From Neoceratodus forsteri (lineage: Eukaryota > Chordata > Ceratodontiformes > Ceratodontidae): 64,000 bases of DNA. This document shows positions 21,019 through 32,159 of the stretch, one piece after another; position 1 is the stretch's first letter; the number at the start of each line of letters is the position of its first letter. The DNA lies in NCBI GenBank assembly GCA_016271365.2, contig CM028132.1, forward strand, positions 1,189,581,001-1,189,645,000, in the 5' to 3' direction. Below the pieces are notes generated by a model. It was not told the origin of the DNA. It saw only the letters and a program-made list of their open reading frames with translations, and made no database searches. Both the position numbers and the translations under genes were made by a program.

Positions 21019-23267
21019 CAATCAGAGTCACTGATTTGTATTTCCCATTATATATACTGTATTTTTATACATTATGGATAACAAGGTAGTACTGTAATGT
21101 GATTAGTTTAGGAAGTCATATTTTGAGTAGTAGGCAGGGGCACATTTGCAGTAAGGTGAACAACTTAGCTCAGATGTAAACGCAGAGTTAACATTAGTTA
21201 CTGTAGGTTACTGTGGACATGATGACTTGTCTTCCTGGCTCCTCCACTGAGTGGACTATTGGGAATTGTTTGTGTTGTATATATTCCTGTCAGACAAGCG
21301 GAGACAATGATTGCTCTGGGCCCAGACTAAGCCCTTACTCCGGTGTGCATGATGTTCAGGGAATTAATGCACTGAAAAATCAACAAAGGATCAAGTCTGG
21401 CATTTGGATTACGTGGGCTTTAGTCGAATCATCATCATGACCAGGTTTCTAACACCCCGCTTTGTCGTGGAAAGTTTCCAGTAGTGTTAGAATGCATTAA
21501 TTTAGTTATCACTTTCTTTGTCTTGCTTTGCTGATTTCCAACTAGACAGAAGTATTCAGCAGTTTGCGAGACCAAAAAGTGGAGAGAAAATAGTCAAGGA
21601 ACACTGTAACACAGGGAAAGAGTTCTTGAAAAACTTGGGGTGCACAGTGTCCCAGCATTTGCAAGTTGCAACCCCCCTATAAAGTCCATGATAATATCAT
21701 AAAATATAACAAGGGGCCGATTAAGGTTTCCTTTTCTTATCAAGTTTTTTCAAATCCCAATCCCCAACCCCAGTTTCTTTAGGGTTGAATTGAGATGATT
21801 TTAATTACTGCGCAGTTGGGTATGCCTAGATCTGTTATTATTATTAGTTTTTTATACAAGACTCTCAGTTGAGCTGAGGCCCCTGCCATTTTTTGTGACA
21901 CTGGCTTACCAACCTCAGATGGATGATGCAGGCATGACTTGTTACAACTCAAACAGAAAATAATGAAATTACTGTGAATTGTAAACATTCATTTGAGAAA
22001 CATAGGCAAGGACTGTCTTATGAGATTCCTGGAAGGCTCCTACCAGGCAGTTGCTACCAGATCCAGAATCCTGTGTACAGTGGTGGCTCTACACCAAGGC
22101 ACACCAGAGCATGTGTCATCATGAAAAACAAACAAACAACAACAACAAAAAAAACAGAAATACTGTGCCACAGTTGGTATCCCATGTGGTGCAGAGCTAC
22201 CCTCAAAGGAACAATATGTGCACTCTGTATTGGTCCCCTGGCTGAAAGCTGTTGTGCACCCCACTATACCCCAGTAACCAAAAGAGGAGGAAGTCCTTAC
22301 TCCTTATGTAACATCAACAAGATAGATGTATATACTTCTCCCTACCTTTGTAGTTGCTCTCTTCAGGCATCCAAAATTTGACACTTGGCAGTACTTATTC
22401 TGTGAGGAAGATCCTCTTGAGTGTTCCTGTGTTTCTGAGCCCTACCCATTCCACAGTCAGCATTGCTGTGCACTTTATCTCTAGCACAGAGGCACAAAGG
22501 GTTTGTTCCCTAACCTTCATCTCCCACAGCGTAGTGCAATTAACAGTGACCCAGCCAACAGGCTGGCTAAGCATGCTTTATGACCAGCAGTACAGAATGC
22601 TGAAAATGCCAAAACTTGCCATCATAATGTCCTCAATGCTGAGAAGCAGAAACATAGTTGAGCAAAACAGTTGTCAACATAATGATTGGCACCAGTTCAG
22701 CTTCTTTGATATGTTTTGGGGCAGGTGGTTACACAAAAGGGAGGTTACAGTATACAATGTAAACTGTTCCTCCCCTAGAATACAACTGCACACAAGGAGG
22801 ACAAAACAAAAGGATGAATGCTGAGGTTGCAATACTGTAGTTCACCTAGGATGTAAGCTGACATAACGGCTATGACAGCTATGTTGCTGTGATGTAACGT
22901 TATCCTATTTCAGTTCCCTGGCACACTTACCTCCTTATCGAAACATAAATAAGCAAACTACCACTAATCTGATTAGAAGGTCCCCATATTAAACCCGGAC
23001 TTACTTCTGCATCCTGAATTTAATCCTCCAGTGTCTGACTTTTCATCTTAACCCAGCAACAGATATTGCATAACAACTACATTGGAGACTGAGGTTCCAC
23101 CTGCAGGGATACCACCCTATACTGGCAGGATAGGCTGCATCTGTCCAGGTAGGGATCAAGTCTTCTGAGTGATCAGTTTAAATGCTTCATTGGCAAGCTT
23201 TTAAACTAGTCATAGGAGAGGAACGGATAAGCAGCAGGGAATTCCCAGCCTTCCCCTACAAAACAGA
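21019..23267. other. Unassigned, apparently unique sequence
   Basis: About 2.2 kb with no exon, RNA gene or named repeat that I can identify. The open frames at 21974-22381 and 22354-22824 lack any recognisable domain and overlap in different frames. Confidence 0.35.
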
Positions 23268-23445
23268 AACATAGAAACATAGAAGTTGATGGCAGATAAG
23301 GACTGCAAGGCCCATCCAGTCTGCCCATTTCTTTTTCTACTTTATAAATGTGCCATCGGCCTTTGCTCTGTCAGTGGCCTATCTATTCATACTCATCTGT
23401 ATAGAAACATAGAAGTTGACGGCAGATAAGGCCCATCCATTTAGT
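23268..23445 (-). mobile_element. Two antisense CR1 3' tails
   Basis: Plus-strand 'agaaacatagaaacatagaa' then 'gatggcagataaggactg' (about 23268-23330), and again 'tagaaacatagaagttgacg' then 'gcagataaggcccatcc' (about 23402-23440), are reverse complements of the CR1 tail found at 26444-26500. They lie immediately upstream of, and opposed to, the near-complete CR1 that starts next. Confidence 0.8.
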
Positions 23446-23578
23446 ACAGGGTACTAAATGAGGTAAGACCAAGGTAGAAAGGTCAGTAGGGAGCAGGACT
23501 GGGGTAAATGGAGAAAGCAAAGTCAGTGAGGACAGGGATGGTGCTACAAGAGGTAAAGCCATCAAAAAATGGAGAGCA

Positions 23579-24224
23579 ATGAGTACCAATGCCCGTAGTC
23601 TGGGTAACAAGCTTCGTGAATTAGTGGCCTTGATGGAGGAGGAACATCTGGATATTGTGGCAGTCACAGAAACATGGTACATACAGAACCATGACCAGAA
23701 TGTAAACATACCAGGATACACTATCTACAGGAGGGACAGGGAGGGTAAAAGAGGAGGAGGAGGAGGAGCTCTACATAAGGGAAGGAATCAAAGCAACAGA
23801 ACAAAAGGGTAAACAGGGAGAAGAGGAAGCACTGTGGGTCAATTTGGAGACAGGCAATAGCACCACAATCTGCACAGGGGTTGTATACAGACACCCCTCT
23901 CAGGGGGAGGAAATGGACAAAGAAATTATAGAAAGTATCCTTAGAATGGAAGAAAAAGGAAAGATATTGCTAATGGGGGATCTGAATATGCCAGATGTTA
24001 ACTGGAGTGCATTTGCAGCAGCCACTTCTAAGAGTGGGGTCATTCTAGGTGCCCTACAGGGGGCATGTCTTAGACAACTAGTATCAGAACCCACTCGAGA
24101 GGGAGCAATCTTAGACCTGGTACTCTCAAATGGAGATGGCGAGTGGATCACAGATTTAGAAGTGGGTAGCCATCTGGGAACTAGTGACCATCGAACAGTA
24201 TGGTTCACGATAACACAGCAGTAG
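23579..24224 (+). pseudogene. CR1 ORF2 endonuclease domain (broken)
   Basis: Encodes the apurinic-like endonuclease of a CR1 LINE, which nicks target DNA to prime reverse transcription. Visible motifs are STNARSLGNKL near the start, VTETWY (catalytic glutamate region), LLMGDLNMPDVNW (GDLN), and GTSDHRTVWF (SDH, catalytic aspartate-histidine) at the end. The N-terminal piece (23579-23812) and the C-terminal piece (23844-24224) are in different frames, with a frameshift between about 23800 and 23844 just after a (GGA)n run. A linker frame (24200-24406, with NFRRADIAKMSECL) continues toward the reverse transcriptase. All four catalytic motifs appear recognisable, so decay here is mainly indels. 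Confidence 0.9.
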
Positions 24225-24779
24225 AGTCAAGCCATACAAAGGCAAAGAACTTCAGGAGGGCTGACATTGCCAAAATGAGTGAGTGCCTAAGGAATGCACT
24301 AGCAAATGTGAAGGAAGAAGGGGTGGAAGAACAATGGGGAATAATCAAAACTGCCATCACAGAGGCAACAAGCCTTTATGTGAAGCAAATAAACAAAACA
24401 AAATGATGTAAGGAGCCACTATGGTTCTCAAAGGAGGTGGCAGGGAAGGTTAGGGAGAAAAAGAGCATTCAGGAAGTACAAGAAATCACAGAAGGAGCAG
24501 GACAGAGAGTTGTATCAGTTAAAGCAAAAGGAAACAGGAAAGGCAGTGTGAACAGCAAAGGCCCAAACTGAGGAAAAGATAGCCAACTCAGTTAAGAAGG
24601 GGAATAAAACATTTTATAGGTACATCAGGGAGCGAAGGAAGACCAAGGGAGGGATAGTGAGGCTTAATACAGGGAAGAGGGTGGGCAGAGGGTGACTGTG
24701 AAAAGCCAGAGATACTAAACAAATATTTTTGCTCAGTATTCACAAATGAAGAGGGGGAGGTTTCTAAACCAAACAAAAG

Positions 24780-26400
24780 AAACACGCTGGATACGGGGGT
24801 TGATACCTGCCTTTTCACAGAAGAAAGGGTTCTGAAGGAACTCTTAAAACTGAAGGTGGACAAAGCAATGGTGCCTGATGGGATTCATCCCAGAATTCTA
24901 AAAGAACTAAGGGTAGAACTAGTGACACCACTGACTACCCTCTTTAATAAATCATGGGAGGATGGGGTGGTACCTGAGGACTGGAGGAGGGCTGATGTTA
25001 TTCCACTTCACAAAAGTAGGAGCAGGGCAGAAGCAGGAAACTACAGACCTGTTAGTTTAACCTCAGTGACTGGGAAAATGATGGAATCACTTCTGAAGGA
25101 AAGAATTGTTGAGTACCTAGAGGCCAGAGGAGCACAGGACCCAAGGCAGCATGAATTCACAGCGGGACGGTCATGTCAGACAAATCTAATAGATTTCTTT
25201 GACTGGGTGACCAAAGTAGTAGATCAGGGAGGGGCTGTGGACATGGCCTACCTAGACTTTAGCAAGGCATTTGACACAGTCCCACACAAAAGATTAATAT
25301 ACAGGTTGGCCAGCCTGGGAGTGGGTCCCAAGATGGTAGCCTGGGTAAAGAATTGGCTGGAGAACAGGGCATGGAGGGTAATAGTAAACAGAGTCCACTC
25401 TGAAAAAAGGGGGGTTACTAGTTGTAAATGAGCTATGCTCAATGATGTTCGCCTGAATAAATAAAGATTTTGATTGACTGATTGATTGATTGACTAGTGG
25501 GGTACTGCAGGGTTCAGTACTAGGACCGGTCCTCTTTAATGTCTTTATAAGCGACATTGCAGAGGGACTGGAAGGAAAATATGCCTCTTTGTAAACGACA
25601 CAAAGATCTGCAACAGAGTTGATACATAAGGTGGGGTGGAAAGGATGAGAAGTGACTTGGCAAGGTTGGAGGAATGGTCAAATCTACGGCAACTTAGATT
25701 CAGTGCTAAGGAGTGCAAAGTAATGCACCTGGGAAACAGAAACCCAGGGGAAGAGTACACAATGGGGGGTGAGATACTAACAACAACAAAAATGGAAAGG
25801 GACCTGGGGGTAATCATATCAGATGACCTAAAGGTGAGCAAGCAATGTGAGAGGGCAGTAAGGCTGGGGGGATACTGGGATGCATAGAGAGAGGCATCAC
25901 CAGTAGAAAACAGGAAGTTGTTATCCCTCTGTACAGACAGCTGGTGAGACCCCATCTGGAGTACTGCGTGCAGTTCTGGAGACCCAATCTCTGCAAAGAC
26001 ATAGACAGGATGGAGGCAGTCAGGAGGGCAACTAAAATGGTGTAGGGTCTGCACCAGAAGACATATCAAGAGAGACTTAAGGAGCTTAATATGTATAGCC
26101 TCGAGGAAAGGGGAGGGACATGATAGAAACTTTCAAGTACCTCAAGTGAATCAACAAAGTCCAAGAGGGTAGCATCTTTCAGAAAAAGAGGTATGCAAGA
26201 ACAAGGGGGCACAATTTGAAGCTGGGGAGGGGGGATGGCTCACAGCTAATGTGAGGAAGTATTGTTTCACGGAGAGGGTTGTGGATGCATGGAACAGCCT
26301 TCCTGTGGAGGTTGTGGAGTCAGAAACAGTGGGGGAATTCAAGAATGCATGGGACAGGCATAAGGCAATTCTAGGGGGTGGAGGTAGGAAGAAGTAGGCT
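24780..26400 (+). pseudogene. CR1 ORF2 reverse transcriptase (broken)
   Basis: Begins with MVPDGIHPRILKELR (24868) and 'GNYRPVSLTSV', continues through the first catalytic region AYLDFSKAFDTVPHKRL (25243-25293), and is interrupted at 25423-25492 by a nested insert. After the insert it resumes with [19 protein letters not shown]. The second catalytic box, expected as FADD, reads F-V-N-D at 25588-25599, so one essential aspartate is asparagine. The thumb and C-terminal part follow, with [11 protein letters not shown] and [11 protein letters not shown] in shifted frames. It is non-functional. Confidence 0.9.
25423..25492 (+). mobile_element. 70-bp L2-type LINE tail nested in CR1
   Basis: Between VTS and GVLQGS of the CR1 reverse transcriptase there is a foreign 70-bp segment: 'gtaaatgagctatgctcaat' ... 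AATAAATAAAG ... (TGATT)n. Its ending matches the 3' end of the L2-like LINE at about 55005-55056. ACTAGT flanks both sides (25417-25422 and 25493-25498), read as a target-site duplication. Confidence 0.8.
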
Positions 26401-26500
26401 GCTGGTTAACTAGGATCTGCAGCCTATCCATTAGGTAGGATAATGGGCAGACTGGGTGGGCCAAGTGGTCCTTATCTGCTGTCAAATTCTATGTTTCTAT

Positions 26501-27353
26501 ATAACCCAGGAAAGAGGAATATGGGCATGCATGGGTACAGCTGTGCTCGCAAAAGGTGGGACGTTGACGTGCTACTGATTAGTGGCTGCTTTTGTCTGAC
26601 TTTCTTCTCTTGGTGCAGAGAATTGTCTATAATGTATGGGGAGCCCTTATAATACATTGCCTGCTGCCGTTTTATTTTCTTGCAATCTCATCGTTCTGAC
26701 GTCAACGCTGTAAACCTTGCTTGCCTACATCAGATTGGTGAGATTACAAGATGGAACCAAGCTCACCCGACTACATTCCAACTTTAGAATGTGGCATGTG
26801 AGCATTTTACACTGTGAAGCTGAAGCTGAAGCAGCAGTTTAAATGCAGTCGCAGAGCACAAAAAAAAATGACTGGCACTATATCCTCACCTGACGCGCAA
26901 CAAAGCAGGCTTGATTTTATAAACGAGCAGCAAAATGAAAAAAAAAAGGCTAAAAAAACAGAATGTGACCTATGACCTCTGGTCTTACCCCAAATTCACA
27001 GACAGCGTCTGGAGATCGTGCATCCCATCTCAGCCGACAAATGTTTCCCACGACCCTTCTGGTCCATGTAGTCGACGTGTTCTTTTCCTGAACAAGCACA
27101 TGATCGGGGTTGGCCAACCGTATTCTACTTCAGGAGCAAAGGCCTTATTTAAAAAAAAAAAAAGAACATTTCTGTTCTTCTTCTTTTCAATGTAAATGTT
27201 TATAACTGTTCCATAGTTGTTTTGTCTAAATCGGGCCACAGTAAATCTTATTTTAAATCATCACTGTCGTGATGTGGATCTGTAAAGTAAGCATTATGCA
27301 AAAAAAAAGTTGTTTTGTCTGTGTGCTTTCTCTACTTGTTACCAAGCCCATAC
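26501..27353. other. Unassigned stretch
   Basis: No gene or confident repeat. Contains several A-runs (26861, 26939, 27151, 27301). The short frame at 26935-27195 is mostly low complexity at both ends and is not called. Confidence 0.3.
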
Positions 27354-27532
27354 ACTATAAAAGACAATGGCTGGGGTGTTGCAGTTAACCACGTTGAAAT
27401 CACCTCTCACGGTTGCCATGCTGACAGTAAATCTTTCGAGCTGTGCTCTCGAGGTTTACAAGTACAGCATGGCAACCGTTCGAGGTGATTACAACTCTGT
27501 TAACTGCAGAGCCCCAGCCATTATTCTCTATG
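27354..27532. mobile_element. Long foldback MITE, about 179 bp
   Basis: Arms of about 75-80 bp are strongly complementary: AATGGCTGGGG, TGCAGTTAAC, AATCACCTC, CACGGTTGCCATGCTG on the left, and CAGCATGGCAACCGT, GAGGTGATT, GTTAACTGCA, CCCCAGCCATT on the right. The small loop lies around 'ctttcgagctgtgctctcga'. Flanks 'cactataaaagac' and 'attctctatg' extend the inverted ends imperfectly. No coding capacity. Confidence 0.85.
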
Positions 27533-27574
27533 TAGTCATATTGGTCCCTGTACAAACGGGTGAATAAAGCAGGT

Positions 27575-27945
27575 AATTTGATATATTTTGTTGGAGCAAC
27601 AAGAGATTTTCAGTTAATGAGCTTTCAGGCTTACACAGAGCCCTCCTTCACTTCAGGTCATGGCAGTTCATACACAAAACATTACTTGTACACATTGAAC
27701 ACTGCACCCTGGGTTACATTACATGACAATGGCTGTCCTTCTAACAGCTGTCCTTCTTGTTATTTAACCTTATATCTCTTTTTTTTATGCATGTGATGAT
27801 AATTGCTCAAAGAAGACAAGCAGCACTGTCCAGTAATGCTTTCTGTATGAATTGCCACCACCTGAAGAAGGGCACTGTGTAAGCTTGGAAGTTGGTGTAC
27901 TAAAAAGGTTTTGTAGCTGAGAGCTATTAATCTCCAGATGTTTCA
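27575..27945. mobile_element. Inverted pair of a common vertebrate repeat end
   Basis: The left block read in reverse gives 'gagggctctgtgtaagcctg' then 'aaagctcattaactg'; the right block gives CCTGAAGAAGGGCACTGTGT then 'aagcttggaagttggtg'. Both match a CTGAAGAAGGGCTCTGTGTA motif that I recall as common in vertebrate interspersed repeats. They face each other across about 180 bp, so the unit could be a terminal-inverted-repeat remnant or two separate insertions. Confidence 0.45.
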
Positions 27946-28472
27946 TAGGGGGAAAGAGGTACGAGGGGCTACAAAACTATTAGTTACCATTCCATGGGCC
28001 GAATTTTACATGGGTACACATAGCCTGTGTGGCGCCATCAAGTGCTGCACAAACGATGGGTGGGATTTCAGGAAAGTGCGGGTTTTCGTGCCACTTTTCC
28101 CCATTTATGGACGCCTTGTGGAGAAAACCGTTTTGTGCAAGAGGCTGAAACAAAATATGAAACATGTTCCACAAAGTCTATTGGTGTCATAGTGCTGCAA
28201 CTTGGGTGCTTTCTGAACTTTTCTGGGTGGGGGGGTGGCTTGCAGAACACAAGCCCTTTTTACAGTCCAGTCCCTTACCTCAGACCTGAACTTTTGGGGT
28301 GATGATGCTGCTGTTGCTGGTGAAGATATGAGCTGTATAATGATACAATTCTGCTGTATTAAATCAATTAAAACAAAAGAAAATGAATGTCTTGGAGAGG
28401 TTTTCTAGAAACTAGATGATGTCAGTTGTCCTTTACTTCAGAGTAGCAGTGCAACGTTGTTATTTTTGTATT
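27946..28472. other. Unassigned stretch
   Basis: No gene. Overlapping short frames at 27938-28302 on both strands lack recognisable domains. Confidence 0.3.
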
Positions 28473-29130
28473 TAAAGGTAGGCAAGCAATGTGAGATGGC
28501 AGCAAGGAGGGCTGGGGGAATACTGAGATGCATAGGGAGAGGCATCACCAGTAGAAAACAGGAAGTTATTATCCCTCTGTACAGACAGTTGATGAGACCC
28601 CATCTGGAGTACTGTGTGCAGTTCTGGAGACCCAATCTCCGCAAAGACATAGACAGGATGGAGGCTGTCCAGAGGAGGGCAACTAAAATGGTGCAGGGTC
28701 TGCACTGGAAGACATATGAAGAGAGACTTAAGGAGCTGAATATGTGTAGCATCGAGGAAAGGAGGGAGAGGGGGGACATGATAGAAACTTTAAAGTATCT
28801 CAAGGGAATCAACAAAGTCCAAGAGGGTAGCATCTTTCAAAAAAAGAGGTGTGCAAGAACAAGGGGGCACAATTTGAAGATAGAAGGGGGCGGCTCAGAG
28901 GTAATTTAAGGAAGTATTTTTTCACAGAGAGGGTAGTGGATGCATGGAACAAAACAGTGGTGGAATTCAAGCATGCATGGGACAGTCATAAGGCAATTCT
29001 AGGGGGTGGGGGTAGGAAGAAGTAGGCTGCTGGTTAACTAGGATCTGCAGCTTATCCATTAGGTAGGGAAAAAGGCAGACTGGGTGGGCCAAGCGGTCCT
29101 TATCTGCCGTCAAAATCTATGTTTCTATGT
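28473..29130 (+). mobile_element. CR1 LINE, 5'-truncated 3' copy
   Basis: Starts abruptly with VGKQCEMAARRAGGILRC at the equivalent of 25832 in the larger copy. It keeps an open frame to 28909 ([61 protein letters not shown]) and ends with 'gtccttatctgccgtc' and ATCTATGTTTCTATG. A small deletion near 28948 removes the residues after WMHGT that other copies have as 'NSLPVEVV'. It is younger than the 23.4-kb copy. Confidence 0.9.
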
Positions 29131-29254
29131 AAAGTCAGCTGTCAGTGAACAATTAATAAATGATCATATCTGTTTAGTACTGCAAAATGTAACAGTTTTA
29201 AATAATCTGTATTTTATGGCTTATTATATTTGACAATGCATTTTATACTATATA

Positions 29255-29362
29255 TGTTGTTGATTGTATGTTGTTCACTGTCTGACTGTGTCACCTTCGA
29301 AAATAGGCATTTGTATCTGAAGGCCTTTTCCTGAGAATAGCAATTAAAATAAATAAATATTC
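29255..29362 (+). mobile_element. L2-like LINE/SINE 3' tail
   Basis: 'gcatttgtatctgaaggcc', 'ttttcctgagaatagcaatt' and AAAATAAATAAAT is a tail of the same general form as the other L2-derived ends. Nothing upstream identifies the body. Confidence 0.5.
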
Positions 29363-31000
29363 CTGGCAATCTTCCTTGTTGTATCCTCAATTAATGCGAC
29401 CAGTTTTTATGCAGTTTGTGTTCTTAGTTTTGTTAAAAAAAAGTGTTTCACAACACTTAAGATGACATTACCCAGTTGGTTATTACACCACCACCCAGTC
29501 TGCTTAGCAGGCCTAGAAAGGTGGTAGGAACTTCTAAAAATCTTCAAACACATGTTCCCCATCAGGATGAAATAAAATAAGAACATGTGATATCCCTATG
29601 TTTTGTTTGTTGTGAAGGATGACTAGCTTACTTCATTTTGATCTAAGTGTGCTGTTGTTTTAAAGGGGCACTATCATTTTATTTAAAAAAAAAATACAAG
29701 TATCCTCTCCCCAGTTATGTAGTAACTAGGATAACAGTTGCCATTCTCCATTTATGAGAGCTGTATGCCTTCTTGCTCCTCTGTCTTTTTTTTGGAATGA
29801 CTCAAATAAAGATGGCCGACAAGATTCCAAGTCAGACTTCAACATTGTACGCATCATTTACTCTAGACATTGCACGGCATGCACATTTATGTGAACAAGG
29901 TTTATGTACTAATTTCTTTGAAATGACTCCAGCTTGATAAACTGTCCTGGTACTGCACTTACTTGCAGGGTACCAAAGAGAGAGTGCTCATTTACAGTTG
30001 TGGTGTTTAGGAAATCTGACTGTGCCTAAATTTGTAACCAGCTATTATCATAGATTTCTATGGTTATGTTTGTGATGGTCAGAAAAATAGAACGTTCGAG
30101 TAGTCAGTGAGGATGAAAATAAAGAGATGCATGTTTCTGCACATAGTGTTAAGAAAAAATGTCATCATATTAAAATTCTCATTAGAGTGAAAATATACTT
30201 TGCACCCTAGTTATCATGTCACACTCCAGGGGACATAATATGTCATTAGATAAAATGCAACGGAAGGCAAAAATGTCAGCCTTACTAAAAAGCTGTGCTA
30301 TAAGGCTACTCATGACATATGTTAGTGAGCTGTGAAGGACCATAAGTAAACTACTCTAGACTCCCCCCACCCCGCTAGATGGCTTGCATGAGACAACTGG
30401 CCCCATAGCTGTGACTAAAGGAATGTCTGTACTTCCTGCATTAAATATGATTCTGACTCTCTTCATTAACCTGTATATTACTGTATGTATGTCTTCCCCT
30501 ACCTTGACCTATGGACATGTATTTCACTGCTTGCCACTACAACATATGCACTTTGCTTCCTAATTTGGCCAAGAGACCCCAGTGTGAAATAGATACTGCA
30601 CCTCATGGGCTATTCCACCATCTGTATGACATGTATTTCAAATAACATAGATGACCAAGTCTGCTGTATCTTGGCACCCAGTAACTCTGGTGCCATTTAT
30701 GATCGCCCTCACTATAACATCACTTCAGTATAACACCCCAAATTGCTTAACGTATCGGTGGTGGAGCCACAAGTGCATTATAAAAAAATTCTAGAGCTAC
30801 CCTGGTGATGGCAGACCATACTTTTTGAGTCAGGCTATTGCATATTCGGTGTATTCAACACCAGTTTACTAGTCTGACTTTTAAATCTGCTGTTTGTTTG
30901 AAAATGTAACTTTCTTTTAAATATAATTGCAGTTGTGAAGGCATCAGTATTGTGAAATGTGCTCTCTGATTGGTTCAGTATTCCACTGAGATGATACTAA
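29363..31000. other. Unassigned, apparently unique sequence
   Basis: No gene or RNA seen. 'tttaaaggggcactatcatt' at about 29662 resembles the TTTAAAGGG-type end of the MITE at 45431, but no opposite end was found. Confidence 0.35.
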
Positions 31001-31009
31001 CCTTCAAGA

Positions 31010-31405
31010 TTTAAACAGGATAGGGAGGGTAGCGGAGAGGAAGCAGGGGGAGCTGATGGCCCTGGTATACCTCGGTACCAATTATCTGGTGAACCAGCCA
31101 ATAGAGATGGTGAAGGGGAACTTCTGTATACTGGGGGACAGACTGGTGGCACACTTAGCCTCCCTGGTCTTTTCCAAAGTCTTCCCTGTGTGGGGCAGGT
31201 GCGGGAAGCAGGATAGGATAAGGAGTGATGTAATTGAGAAGTTTAATGGGTGACCTAAGGGATGGTGTCAGGAGAAGGGGTACCACTTTGTGGGGGATTG
31301 GGAGAACTTCTGGAATAAGAAACTCTTCAAGAGTGATGGACTTCATCTGATAAGAGGGGAGGCCTGCACACTGGGCAGAAGTTTAATATCTATATCTGAC
31401 ATTTA
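31010..31405 (+). pseudogene. CR1 ORF1 SGNH-type esterase domain remnant
   Basis: The frame from 31056 gives ALVYLGTNYLVNQPIEM, corresponding to the GxN block III of SGNH hydrolases (normally GTND). After a frame change, LFKSDGLHLIRGE at about 31325-31360 gives the DxxH block V that carries the catalytic aspartate and histidine. An esterase domain in ORF1 is an established feature of several CR1-group LINEs. The N-terminal GDS block is not seen and stop codons interrupt the domain, so it is inactive. Confidence 0.65.
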
Positions 31406-32159
31406 AACTGACAGAGTGGGTTTCTGACAGTGTGTCCTAGAACTCACCAGGGAGAGGGCTATACTGGACCTGGTTCTGACTAATAGTGTGCATGTCCAGG
31501 AGCGGCGGGTAGAAGCAGCACTGGAAGGAAGTGATCAAAACACTATGTGGTTTCATCTGGACATGGCAAGGAGAGGACTGGTACTAAGACAAGGGTACTA
31601 GATTTCAGGAGGTCCGACTTTGGAAAGATGGGAATTCTGGAGGGGCACCTCACTGGGATCAGGAGAGAAATGGGGGTGGACCAGAAAGGTTTGTCATAAA
31701 GGATGGTCTCTTGGGAGCAACTAATGTGTGCCAAAATGAAGAGAAAAAAATCCAGAGCCAGGAAATCCAGCTTTCTTTAAAGGGAGGTAACCCAGGCAGT
31801 AAAGAGCAAAGGGGCAGCCTTCAAAAAGTACAAAAGGCCCTGGAGGGATGAGGAAAGGGAGAAGTACAGCAATAAAGCAAGGGAGGCAAGCAGGGCAGTA
31901 CAAGTGGCCAATGACGACCACCAACTACAGCTGGCAAAGAGGTTGAAAATGGGGGAGCAGGCCATCTTCCAGTACATCAGGGAGAAGAGGACTATCAAGG
32001 ATGGGATAGTTAGGCTGTAAAAGGAGGAGGGGTGAGTGGAGAGTAGTATGGAAAAGGCAGAGGTGCTTAACAAGTACTTCATTTTAGTCTTCATGAAGGA
32101 GAAGGACAACCCAGTATGTTAGGGGAAAAGGGAGTGGGGGGGGAGGAGATAGAGATGGG

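Larger units (their letters stand above)
23446..26500 (+). mobile_element. Near-complete CR1 LINE, decayed
   Basis: The order is endonuclease, linker, reverse transcriptase, C-terminal region, then the 3' tail 'ggtccttatctgctgtc', AAATTCTATGTTTCTAT. An ORF1 is not evident. Multiple frameshifts and stops separate the pieces (see the pseudogene entries), and a 70-bp retroelement tail is nested inside the reverse transcriptase. It is the fullest copy of the CR1 family that also gave the fragments at 168-1208, 15103, 28473 and 50621. Confidence 0.9.

Noticed and set aside
22354..22824. Open frame of 156 codons as a candidate host exon
   Set aside because: No recognisable domain, no flanking splice signals I trust, and it overlaps another equally unsupported frame.
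23268..26500. Twin-priming inversion to explain the antisense CR1 tails
   Set aside because: Twin priming inverts the 5' part of an insertion, whereas these are 3' ends; separate insertions are simpler.
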